DNA from: Micropterix aruncella
Lineage: Eukaryota > Arthropoda > Insecta > Lepidoptera > Micropterigidae
Direction: 5' to 3'
Assembly (NCBI GenBank): GCA_944548615.1
Contig: OX155971.1
Span: forward strand, 27,206,072-27,270,071
Length of the DNA: 64,000 nt
In this document: in pieces, positions 43,897-54,892 of the stretch
Numbering within the stretch: the stretch's first letter is position 1
Layout: every line of letters starts with the position of its first letter
Translations under genes and position numbers: made by a program
The notes under the pieces: model-generated
Databases searched by the model: none
Seen by the model: only the letters and a program-made list of their open reading frames with translations
Told to the model about the DNA's origin: nothing

Positions 43897-46847
43897 TGTA
43901 AAGAAAATTTTTACTTCTTTTTCTTTATCTGCGAGATATGATTTTATAATCTATTTCTCGATATGTTATGTTACGATGCTTTCAATGTCTATTGGCCCAC
44001 CACATTGGGACGGCATATGTCAGAGAAGATTTTACTATATCTATTTCAATATGTTACCACCATACAACGACAGTGATAATATTACCTTCAAGAGGATAGG
44101 CTTCCAATACCTTGCCTAATAATTTCCCTCCTTGTATTTACTTCCTCAATGAAACAAATCTTCTCCAATTAATAATCCATATATTAAACCAAAATGCATA
44201 TTTAAACAATTAAAATTATAACTTTTTCTATTTTAGTTTAAGTACTATTATTGTGAATTATATTTATAATAATGAGCGCCTAATTCACCACAAAATATTT
44301 ACAATTTATTCTTTGAGTTATTTTCGATCGATTATTTGTCGATGACAACAATGGCTGCGTTCAGTCGATTGTTAATAAAATAATATTAATAATGATAATG
44401 CATGAGTTTAAATCTCCGTCGTGAAATTCGACAATTAGATTCTAATCCTTTATTTATTTAAATGTGTTCAATGTCAATTTATATTGAAACATGAATCGTA
44501 ATGTTTACATACAACAACAAAATTACTTATAAACTAACACACTGTTAACTAGTCGATGGCGTTCCAGTGATATAATGAATTTAAATGACCGCAGTCGCTA
44601 ATGCCCGATATAAACTACGACCTGGTTACCATTCAGTCCACTGAATGTCCATATGGTTTTCGTTCTATTATTTCTATTAATACTATTCCCTCCCCGTTAT
44701 CTTTGAACCCCATCGATCAGTCAAAACAAAAAAACCTTAATATAATCTACAATTTTCCTTATCTTTAATTTTATTCTAACATTCAGTATAATTCGAATGT
44801 TTCCTTAACTAGTTTCCAAATTCAAAGCACATTATATAATGGCTGGTGTCTGAATCAACGGAGTTAGCAAAGGCTAACTCTCTTCCAAATTAAATAATAG
44901 TCTGACTAGAGGTTTACCTCGTAGAACTATCAACGACTATTCATACCAATCGATGTTAAATGCCTCATTTTTAGTTAACGTGCAAATATGTAGAAATCAC
45001 GCATTTACGTTACAACTACTTAACATTCTAATAATTTCAACAAACCCACAAAACTCGAATATTTATAACCCCAAAAAATATACAACAATGACAATATTTG
45101 TTTGCTAGCTTCGGCCCAAATAATTAAATAACGCCAGCTTCGGCAAAATAAACTTACATATTTTTAGTACATCTTTGCCGACAATGACTCTCGGCTATAA
45201 TTCCCGTATTTACAGCTGCATTCACATTATGCACTTATAACTAATGTCAATTTCTTCGATGCGTGTCGCCTTTCTAGAAATCTGCCATCACCAAGAAGAA
45301 TGTCTCTTTAGAAACCTCAACCGCTTCGCTATCGTACTGCAATTTTCAAGCCGTTACTGCATTCTCATCAATGTTTTTCCCTTATTTCGACGCTAATTTA
45401 TACACCTCCGAAGGACGTTCGCAATGTTGTGATCTCAATCTGACGTTTCAGTTTGATTCGTTCGCCATCTTGGATATAATTTTCGTATTGCCCCGACGAA
45501 ATCTCGTACTTCTATTTTATATGAAATGTTGGATTTTTTTTACATGCCAACCCGCGTAGCTCTCTCGATTCACATTTTTAGCACTGGATTTCTATTATTT
45601 GTTCGTTTTTTAGTGTCCTTGTAAAAAGCGCATCAATGGCGATTGCGATAAAGCGTTTCTGTGATGTACGATCTGCACACTTTATACGAATTTAAATGAA
45701 CTGGGCACTAAAATGCTTCACAGCATCTCAGTGCCCTTATTTTAAACTGTTTATTCTTACATCTGAGCACCAAAATATACTTTTCTTTCCCAAACTTTCG
45801 CAGCTTTAGAGCGTGCAACTAAAATTTCTTAATGGATACCGGAAGCAACACGTCCATCCCTTTTATAACACCCTTATCGATGTGACCTTTTTTCGATAAT
45901 TTAACCCACAACTATTGACTAATCAATCATAAAACGATCTGATTTATCTATTTTTTCGTTAAATAACGCTCTGCCACATTGGTAACAAACGAATTTCTTA
46001 ACGATAATTCGTGCTTCTAATTCTACAAATGATTTTAAGTATTTATTTTACGTATTATGAGAAATTGATGTTTCATATTCGGCGGGAAATCATCATACTT
46101 TGACTTAACCTTGCCGCCTTTCTTGCGCGTCGTTTCCGATTTCACATTTGAAAGCGAAATAATATAACTATTTTATTTCAATTTTATTTATTGATAGTAT
46201 TTTTATCTAGTAATTCCTCTATTTTAATTAAGTGTTTCTAAATTTCCTCATTTTAACTATTAAATTTTATTTTGACTGGCAATTATTTGGTGAAAAATTC
46301 TTTGGACATCATCGATTCGGCTTTCTTCCATCGATGTCGATTATGTTTTCCAATTTCTCTTAATAATAAATTAAATGTTCTTCAAATGACTTTATCAATA
46401 TTGCTATTAATTCTCCCATAATTCCTACTATTTAATGAACCCCTTTTTATATTTCTTTGAAAAACCAATCGGTCGACTTTTTTTAAGACCATAAACATGC
46501 TTCTATTGTCTATTTGTCAATTATTGATATTTACGTCGATTTTTCGTAAAAAATCTCAAAATATGCTAATTTCTTGCCAAATATTCCTGATTGTCTATAT
46601 TTAAACCCCTAATAATGTCCTTAACTCTCAAAAACTACTCAAACCCTTTTATTTATGTGACTCTGGCACTGCGCTCTATAGTTTAGCAACGGCCCTTCTT
46701 TCATCTGTCAGTTTTTAGTTCCTAATTAAATCGTTAGATGTCACTATGATCTTTTTCAAGTACAATTTAATTTTAAAATTTGATTAATCTATTTTCGGTT
46801 AGCTTAGAGCTGCTAAGCGATCATGTGATGATTTTCAGATCATTACA
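43897..46847 (-). repeat. 3' LTR of giant-LTR element (2951 bp)
   Basis: On the minus strand begins TGTAATGATCTGAAAATC (at 46847) and ends CTTTACA (at 43897). It matches the two parts of the 5' LTR with only one substitution noticed over about 2.6 kb (46138 versus 59689). The last 60 or so bases at the 43897 end differ. It contains the unoccupied TTAA site (44238-44241) that is filled in the 5' LTR. The 62-codon frame at 45371 occurs in both LTRs and is not supported as a gene. Confidence 0.9.
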
Positions 46848-46850
46848 ATA

Positions 46851-46863
46851 CCCCCTCCCAAAA
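46851..46863 (-). other. Polypurine tract of giant-LTR element
   Basis: On the minus strand TTTTGGGAGGGGG, then TAT, directly before the 3' LTR start TGTAATG. Expected position and composition for the plus-strand primer. Confidence 0.7.
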
Positions 46864-46993
46864 TCTCTGCTTGCCCTCAAGCAATCATATCACATATCTT
46901 TCGTGTTATCTGTTTAATCTCCAACCGCTTCCTCATGATGTTTTGCAATGTAATATTAATGTTAGTAATTTATATAATAACTATGTAACTCCT

Positions 46994-47425
46994 ACGATAT
47001 GTTTGTACTATAATGTCAATGATAATAGTTTACGTTTAATTCACGTACTTTTACGATATGTTTTGTACTATAATGTTATGATAATATTTTACTTTTAATT
47101 CACGTACCCTTACGATATGTTTTGTGCTATAATGTCAATGATAATATTTTACGTTTAATTCACGTACCTTTACGATATGTTTTGTACTATAATGTCAATG
47201 AAAATAAGTTTACGTTTAATTCACGTACCTTTACGATATGTTTTGTACTATAATGTTATGATAATATTTTACTTTTAATTCACGTACCCTTACGATATGT
47301 TTTGTGCTATATGTTAATTATAATATTTTACGTTTAATTCACGTACCTTTACTATATATTTTGTACTATAACGTTATGATAATATTTTACTTTTAATTCT
47401 CGTACCCTTACGATATGTTTTGTGG
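46994..47425. repeat. 59-61 bp tandem repeats in internal region
   Basis: Units open with ACGATATGTTTTGT at 46994, 47053, 47112, 47172, 47233, 47292, 47351 and 47410, and contain TTAATTCACGTACC. Alternate units are more alike than neighbours (CTATAATGTTATG versus CTATAATGTCAATG), suggesting growth by duplication of pairs. Confidence 0.85.
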
Positions 47426-47617
47426 CTTGCCTTCCCTCTTCAAGTCTATAATTTCTATCTTGTTGCCATATAATACCAATCTCCTAACCCAGATCTTTTA
47501 ATGATAATACTTTTAATATAATTTCTAACTTTCTCCTCTATATCTCACCTCAATAATATGATACCTATAATAATAATAATGATGAAGATTCCAAACACTC
47601 CTGTGGCAAATTTTAAA

Positions 47618-48060
47618 ATTTATATAATATATTCCAACTTCTCCTCCTCTCTTTCGCTTCAACATGCGTCCGCTCAATTAGGAAATAAACCCGAGTCCTC
47701 GACCATGTCTCCACCTACTTATTCTGTTCTATCGACCAATCTATAAATAATCTCAATACATTAATATAATAATTATAATATTTCTCTCCGTTGCAAAATT
47801 CAATATTTATTTAATATATTCCAACTTCACCTCCTCTCTTTCGCTTCAACATGCGTCCGCTCAATTAGGAAATAAACCCGAGTCCTCGACCATGTCTCCA
47901 CCTACTTATTCTTTTCTATCGATCAATCTATATATAATCTCAATACATTAATATAATAATTATAATATTTCTCTCCGTTGCAAAATTTAAATTGATTCCG
48001 TTTATTTATTCTCCGTTCACCCACTCCGCTCAATTAGGATTTCTCCCGAGTCCTCGATGG
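47618..48060. repeat. About 187-bp tandem repeat, 2.3 copies
   Basis: Units from TTCCAACTTC at 47632 and 47819, sharing TCGCTTCAACATGCGTCCGC and CCCGAGTCCTCGACCATGTC. A third diverged partial unit lies at about 48000-48060. Confidence 0.8.
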
Positions 48061-49320
48061 TGAACATTTTAACTGTCTAACTCTTCAAAAAAAAATAGTT
48101 TGAATATGCCTAAGTCAGAACAACGCACTCGAACAGGCTCTGGTCGTCCCTTAATGTTCTAGATTCTTTTAAAATCGTGACATTGTCCCAACCAGTCGCA
48201 TAGTAAGTTTTTATTTAATATAGTATGCTATTTCACGCTGGGCTTGTCCTTCTGCTATTTACTTAGACACAATCTCAAGTTAGATAACCTGACGATTGTT
48301 AATAGGTTCTTCACTAGTCTATTGTTTGTGATTTTAACGTACACTGTAAATGGTTTCTAACTCTCATTCGTTATTTCAGAATTTGGAAACTGAATTTATC
48401 CTTACACCCCTTACTTACTTCTTCCTTTCACTTGGTTCCTTTCATCCTATCTTTCATACCAAATCAATCCCCTCCTTCATCACAACTTATGTTGGTTTAC
48501 TAATTAACAAATGTATTTATCGTCCTTCTTCTCTCACCCTCCTGGATCGCTACTATTTATCTCCTTCATAACATAAACTAAATCAATATCCGGCCTATTC
48601 CAATTTCGCAACCCCATAATAACCCCCCTGGTGCATGTAACCATAATGCCACCGTAATAATAATAATCCCATTGGGTATCTGAGCTCCTCCCTGTCGAAT
48701 CTAGACCATATCCGACTCTGGGTGTCAACTCGTCCAAAAGCGTAGACCTGATCAGGGTCACGCGTTGAGGTGCGACCTCAACCTTGCCGAGACCTCCATA
48801 TATACTCCCTCGCAAGTTACCAAATACAAAACAAACATGGACCCGAGCAGTGGCTCCAACTCCGAAGACCGCCCACTTCAGATAAAAATTCCCATAATAT
48901 TATAGTCGCTCTAAAAATTAGCGCTATTTTTCGATTCTAAATTCTTCATCCCGCTCTAAATAGCGAGACGTCGACAATACCACCAAATATTCTATACCAA
49001 ATAACAATATTCATATGACTCTTCATTCATCTTATAGTCGCTTCCTATATAGCACTATAACTCAATTCCAAAAATATATTATATTTTATAATAATTATAA
49101 TAATGATTTTAATCTGGCCCTATACAGTCTCAATAATATAACGATCAACCAACTTTATCAATAACAATAATCCATCGACTTTACTAATAATACTTTGGAA
49201 TCTTCTCTCTAATATAATAATCGTATCCCGATACTGCTTTGCCATTTAGTTCAACAACAAAAACTTATTACACTAATGAGATTCCTAATCGTGTTCGCTT
49301 GTATTTCTTCGCTTTAGGTA
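48061..49320. other. Internal region, no recognised coding
   Basis: A minus-strand frame at 48534-48815 (93 codons) lies in a slightly G+C-richer patch but shows no retroviral-type motif. The remainder is A+T-rich with many stops. Confidence 0.4.
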
Positions 49321-49339
49321 GGAATGATTGGACAAAAAG

Positions 49340-49890
49340 TTGTAGGTGATTAGGATAGGATTTAGGATAAGATAGGATAGGATAGGAAAGGAATACTTGT
49401 TGCTTAAAACGAAGAGATTCAAACAACACAACGCTCTCTTCGACATAACTCTTCCCCAATTTTGCAAAACAATACCACTCCACTAGATACCCAAATGAAA
49501 AAAAACTGTCAGCTTATTAACAATATTTTACAACCCAACGATTTCACGAGGTGCATTCTTCCATACATATACGTATCAAATGGATAATATGTTTAGTAAA
49601 ATGTAACTGTATGCTATATATATATACGCAAAATAATGTGTGATTCTAATGTGAAAAAATTAAACTATACTGCTCAACTAAACGTGTAAGCTAATATGTA
49701 TTGTAATTAAAATATTTCTGATTTATTGTATACTGCTTTTGGTGTATGGCATTAATGATTTGTTGCTATTAAGACTTGGTAATGGAATAGAAATAAGGAA
49801 TGTGATAGGATAGGTAGTGTATGATAGAATGGTAGGATAGGAATGTGATAGGATGATGGATAGGATGATAGGATAGGATATCTAATCTAT
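49340..49890. repeat. GGATA-type purine repeats
   Basis: Clusters of ATAGGATAGG at 49348-49395 and 49801-49885, with ordinary A+T-rich DNA between. They produce repetitive Ser/Tyr/Pro peptides on the minus strand that are not genes. Confidence 0.7.
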
Positions 49891-50400
49891 TACTAGAAAG
49901 GAACAGGATAATGATATTATCTGTAACGTAATTTATAACTAGAAAAATGATGAAATCTAATGTTTGATATATCGTGTTAAAATAATTTATTATGTTGGTA
50001 TAATAATAATACAATACATACACAAGAACACACACCCCGCTACAATCAATAACTCTGATATTCAAAATAATCTGCTGGTTATTCTCTCAATAAAATAATA
50101 ATAACCGCCATGACAGCCAATATAATAATATTATAATGCTATGACAACCACAAAACATACCATCAACAAAACCGTGAGTTTTTTTTTTATACTCCCCATA
50201 ATTTATTGAGCTTCTACAACTAATCACTCAACCGATAGAATCGTAAGGTTCTTTAATCACCCCTTACTAATTTTTACCATATCTTTTATGTGGCATCGCC
50301 CTATGGCTTTACCTTCCGATTTTATATATAAGTAAGTATTTTAAGTATGTATTTACTAAGTATGTATTTTACACGTCGGCAAATGTCCTCATATTTGATA
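49891..50400. other. Internal region, no recognised coding
   Basis: A+T-rich DNA including AAGTATGTATTT repeats (50330-50370). Nothing is supported. Confidence 0.4.
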
Positions 50401-50700
50401 TCTATATCTAATTCTCCTATAATATTCTGTATCGTATATCCGCCGACATCAATTGTATATTATTGCATTCATTATTAAACGCACAACCCTGAAATAATGT
50501 TATATATTTTCTCCCTATTATATTAACAGAAGATCCTGTATCTACTAATGCTTTTAATTTAAAATTATTTAACCTTACATAAATATAAGGTCTCTGATCC
50601 ATATCATTACTATTTAGGGTATTATTAAAAATGCGAACCGACGACCCCCTCCCAGCCATCGAATTCTCTATTCGTATTTTATTCGAGATATATCTCTCTC
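50400..50700 (-). pseudogene. Retropepsin-like protease fragment of the giant-LTR element
   Basis: The minus-strand open frame 50417-50659 contains YIYVRLNNFKLKALVDTGSS then VNIIG: a short strand followed by the aspartic protease active site DTGSS. A second protease block (GGYTIQNIIGELDIDIKYED) is readable in another phase just after the frame ends (about 50440-50390), so the domain is frameshifted. No RT follows. The protease type and 4-bp duplication suggest Ty3 ancestry. Confidence 0.6.
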
Positions 50701-50749
50701 CAGCCTTCGTTTTTTCGATGACGAAGCTGTTTGAGACATTATGATATCT

Positions 50750-50945
50750 ATGTCTATTCTTAATTTATTTGTCGTATTTAATTTATTTTATTCTAATTTA
50801 AATAAATTTAATTAATTTATTTTATTTATTTTTATTTTGATTCAAAATAAATTTAATTTATTTTATTTTTTTTATTTAAACGAATTTATTTTATTTTATT
50901 TTATTATTAATTAAACGAATTTAATTTATTATATTTTATTCAAAG
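50750..50945. repeat. AATTTATTTTATT low-complexity tract
   Basis: About 190 bases made almost only of TTTATTTTA and AAACGAATTTA variants. Confidence 0.75.
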
Positions 50946-51352
50946 CAAAAGGTTGACGATTGCTATCGTGCCAAAGGTTATTATCCGCGGCGTCCTAATT
51001 ACAATTATTTTAATTTATTTTAATTCCAGCCTAATTCTTAATAAAATCTATTTCCAATCAAATTTGTTTATTTTATTTTTAAACTATTCTTATTCCCGAG
51101 GTACTATTTTAATCACCGATTCAATTACGACGATTGCAGTCAATATGTGTACATAATGTACAATAAACGTTAAATTATGTATATAGGCAGATTTCCAGAA
51201 ACAACACACATATACAATATATCAACAATTCGCAATGCTAAATATACAGTTATATCACACGATTCATGTTTCTATATTTTTTATTTATTAAATGCCCAAA
51301 TTACGATCGATCGAAAATAATTTACTATTTATTTTATTTAGAATCTATCAAG

Positions 51353-51373
51353 GCCCCACACGTTGGGACGACA
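51353..51373 (-). other. PBS-like module, extra copy
   Basis: A second version of the primer-binding motif (minus strand TGTCGTCCCAACGTGTGGGG), preceded on minus by CTTACAAA like an LTR end. It lies 106 bases from the functional-position site. A third, inside the LTR, is at 51594-51614. Confidence 0.55.
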
Positions 51374-51458
51374 TTTGTAAGCTCGATTTTTTTACTTACC
51401 TATTATAATATACTACTACTATTTCTTTATGTCTATTTTATGAATCAATCTTCAAACA

Positions 51459-51479
51459 GCCCCACTAGTTGGGACGCCA
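51459..51479 (-). other. Primer binding site of giant-LTR element
   Basis: Minus-strand TGGCGTCCCAACTAGTGGGG starts two bases after the 5' LTR end (CGCTACA, 51482). The TGGCG(C/T)CCAACG-type sequence is like the tRNA-Lys-type sites common in retroelements. Confidence 0.65.
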
Positions 51480-52059
51480 TATGTAGCGTTGATTTTTATA
51501 TATTACTTCTCACTTCTATTTCTATCTGTGAGTTATGATTTTATATTCTCTATTTCTCGATATGTTATGTTACGATGCTTTCAATGTCTATTGGCCCACC
51601 ACATTGGGACGGCATATGTCAGAGAAGATTTTACTATATCTATTTCAATATGTTACCACCATACAACGACAGTGATAATATTACCTTCAAGAGGATAGGC
51701 TTCCAATACCTTGCCTAATAATTTCCCTCCTTGTATTTACTTCCTCAATGAAACAAATCTTCTCCAATTAATAATCCATATATTAAACCAAAATGCATAT
51801 TTAAACAATTAAAATTATAACTTTTTCTATTTTAGTTTAACCCTTGGAGTAAATGGGTATTTTCATGGAATCATCTGTCACTTTTGCAGGATTTTCGGCG
51901 ACATCGACGGCGCTCGACTTCAAGGACTATAACTACGAAACTACTACACCAATCATAAAAAGAACAACTGTACAATGATGGCATTGAAATTTCGAATATA
52001 GAATATTGAAATATCATTTTGTAAAACAATTGGATAATTATGAATAAATATGAGAACTT

Positions 52060-53134
52060 CAAAGAAGTGAAAAAAACTCGCCATTTCTGCCGTATAATTG
52101 TGTTACGAGAAAATACGGAAGTCTATTTAGAAATTGTAAATACTTACGTCATCTGTATTATATTCTTTATCAAAACTATTATTTCGTTTTACTTATTAGC
52201 ATACAAAAATATTTAGATATTAGCTCATGAAAACCACGAAAATTTTTGATGAATTATCGAGTATTTTTTTTTATGTATGTTTTATTTATGAATGATTAGA
52301 GGCTCTTTTTATTTGAAATTGTGTTGAAATCAGTCGACTACTATATCATACTATGCTATAAATCGAACAAAAACCTCCAGTTTGTTTTATAGATATAGAA
52401 AACTAAATATGTTTCAAATCTGTCCTCAAAAAAGCAGTACTATTTTTGAACCGTCATAATTCCGAAGTCTTTAATAGTTTTTGAAATTTATTGAAATATT
52501 GGCGCTTGTTATATGTCCAATAAGTAATTATTATACTCTAAACAGTCACGTTTCATAGTAAAAATAATAATAAATAATACTGGAAGTTTGCAATAATTCC
52601 CATACAAAAAGCTGAAAGCCGCTAGTGATGGGCGAACACATTTGATAATATCGATAAAATTTGCAGTGGTTGTAATAACATAATATGTTACGCAATCTTT
52701 GCAGAATATAAATTCTTTCATTATTTTACGTATAAACTTTATAAAAAAAAAAAAAATTGTTACAAAAATACAAAAAAAAAATATTTACCAAAAAATCATA
52801 CGAAGAAATAAAACACGATTTTCCCACAAATCAAACATATTTTTTTTTTTGTTATGACTTACAACTGATTCGAAAATGGCCACTCTGAGAAGAATCAGTA
52901 AGCAAATCAAGAGGAAACCTATTTTTAATGTTAGGTATACAAAACATTTACATAATATACCTACCAAAGATAATACAGTACAATTTTAGCCAACAGACTT
53001 TTTACAACCACTATCATTTTTTCATCGTTAGGTATAAAAATATATATGTGTGAAACTAAAATAAGATAATGATAGATTCATTAATTCATTCATTCATAAT
53101 CGGTCTTAGATTCATTCATTCATTCATTCATAAT
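52060..53134. other. A+T-rich interior of TTAA element
   Basis: No recognisable coding. Contains a TCATTCATTCAT repeat (53083-53130) and short poly-A runs. Open frames 52509-52721 and 52785-52967 on minus have no identifiable domain. Confidence 0.4.
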
Positions 53135-54866
53135 CGGTCTTAGATTCAGCTGCTTTATCTTCGGTAGTTAGTTTTAGTGCGGAAAAGTGACAACCGTTCA
53201 TTTTACATTCGACGCGCAGAAAGTCGTCCGTGTGAAATGTATCACATGTATCACTGAAACAAATGTATCACAAAATATATGTGTGAAACTAAAATAAGAT
53301 AATCATTGAACATAATAATTTAGACAATTACCACATTAGTTCTACTTCGCTAACAAATTTTGTAAGTTGTACATATAAAGTAGATCGAAGCTAACATAGC
53401 TCGTAAGTTGTACATATAATCTAGATCGTAAGAACATAGTAAAATCAAACTAACACGCGAATAACCTGCGGGACTACAATAGTTCTGCGGGACTACAATA
53501 GTACAGGACTTTAGTTTACGAAGAAACGCAATCAATCGAGCCATTATAAAGATAATACATTGCATTTTAGAAAATAAAAGGTAGAGGTGGAGGTACTCGA
53601 TGGGACGGTCCTGGCTGTGGCGAGCGAGATGTCGACCGCGGAGATGACGTCTAAAAGATACAAGAATTCCGTGAATCTCCAAAATCAATTTGCCAAACTT
53701 TATTTATTATATATACAAACCGTTCTAAGCTGCGACGACAACAGACGGGACAGTCCAGGCGACCATGGCGGAGACGTCTAGAAGATACAAGAATTCCGTT
53801 AGTTGTATGTAATAAAATCTTCAAATCAATTTCTTTATAATACTTTGATACCTCTCTAACGACAGCAGCGAGTAAGGGATCGGGCGGCGGCGGTGAGTGG
53901 TGGAGATCTGGGTGGGCATCCGACAGGTTGCTGAAATTTAGAAAAAAAACACAAAAGAGCAGAATATGAAATGAACGATCGACGATTCTGTCGAACTTAT
54001 AGCCGTCGGAATAAGGTTGAACGCATTTCAAGCGGTCTTAGATTCAGCTGCTTTATCTTCGGTAGTTAGTTTTAGTGCGGAAAAGTGACAACCGTTCATT
54101 TTACATTCGACGCGCAGAAAGTCGTCCGTGTGAAATGTATCACAAAATGTATCACATGTATCACTGAAACAAATGTATCACAAAATATATGTGTGAAACT
54201 AAAATAAGATAATCATTGAACATAATAATTTAGACAATTACCACATTAGTTCTACTTCGCTAACAAATTTTGTAAGTTGTACATATAAAGTAGATCGAAG
54301 CTAACATAGCTCGTAAGTTGTACATATAATCTAGATCGTAAGAACATAGTAAAATCAAACTAACACGCGAATAACCTGCGGGACTACAATAGTTCTGCGG
54401 GACTACAATAGTACAGGACTTTAGTTTACGAAGAAACGCAATCAATCGAGCCATTATAAAGATAATACATTGCATTTTAGAAAATAAAAGGTAGAGGTGG
54501 AGGTACTCGATGGGACGGTCCTGGCTGTGGCGAGCGAGATCTCGACCGCGGAGATGACGTCTAAAAGATACAAGAATTCCGTGAATCTCCAAAATCAATT
54601 TGCCATACTATATTTATTATATATACAAACCGTTCTAAGCTGCGACGACAACAGACGGGACAGTCCAGGCGACCATGGCGGAGACGTCTAGAAGATACAA
54701 GAAGTCCGTTAGTTGTATGTAATAAAATCTTCAAATCAATTTCTTTATAATACTTTGATACCTCTCTAACGACAGCAGCGAGTAAGGGATCGGGCGGCGG
54801 CGGTGAGTGGTGGAGATCTGGGTGGGCATCCGACAGGTTGCTGAAATTTAGAAAAAAAACACAAAA
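53135..54866. repeat. Direct tandem duplication, about 0.9 kb unit
   Basis: 53135-53955 repeats at 54033-54866 with an offset of 898, becoming 910 after a 12-base TATCACAAAATG-like insertion in the second copy. Very few differences are seen (for example GAGATG versus GAGATC near 53630/54540). Each unit contains mirrored-looking TAAGTTGTACATATAA repeats and the segment GTAGAGGTGGAGGTACTCGA. Confidence 0.88.
53651..54031 (-). CDS. Unknown open frame in duplicated unit (possible exon)
   Basis: 126 codons on the minus strand, with a hydrophobic stretch HILLFCVFFLNFSNLSDA near the start that could be a signal peptide, then PDLHHSPPPPDPLLAAVVRE. The sequence TTTCTAAATTTCAG before CAACCTG could equally be a splice acceptor (about 53929). 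The second unit repeats only the part from that acceptor onward. No family is recognised, and later residues read through GTCTAGA-type repeats. Confidence 0.2.
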   Translation of the reverse strand: MKCVQPYSDGYKFDRIVDRSFHILLFCVFFLNFSNLSDAHPDLHHSPPPPDPLLAAVVREVSKYYKEIDLKILLHTTNGILVSSRRLRHGRLDCPVCCRRSLERFVYIINKVWQIDFGDSRNSCIF

Positions 54867-54892
54867 AATTAATAATAAATCTATGATAATAA

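Noticed and set aside
45371..45559. 62-codon frame found twice (also 58921-59109)
   Set aside because: Duplicated only as part of the two LTRs. It has no domain and A+T-driven composition.
46994..47425. CRISPR-like array (regular 59-61 base repeats)
   Set aside because: Repeats are continuous without unique spacers, and the setting is a eukaryotic retroelement.
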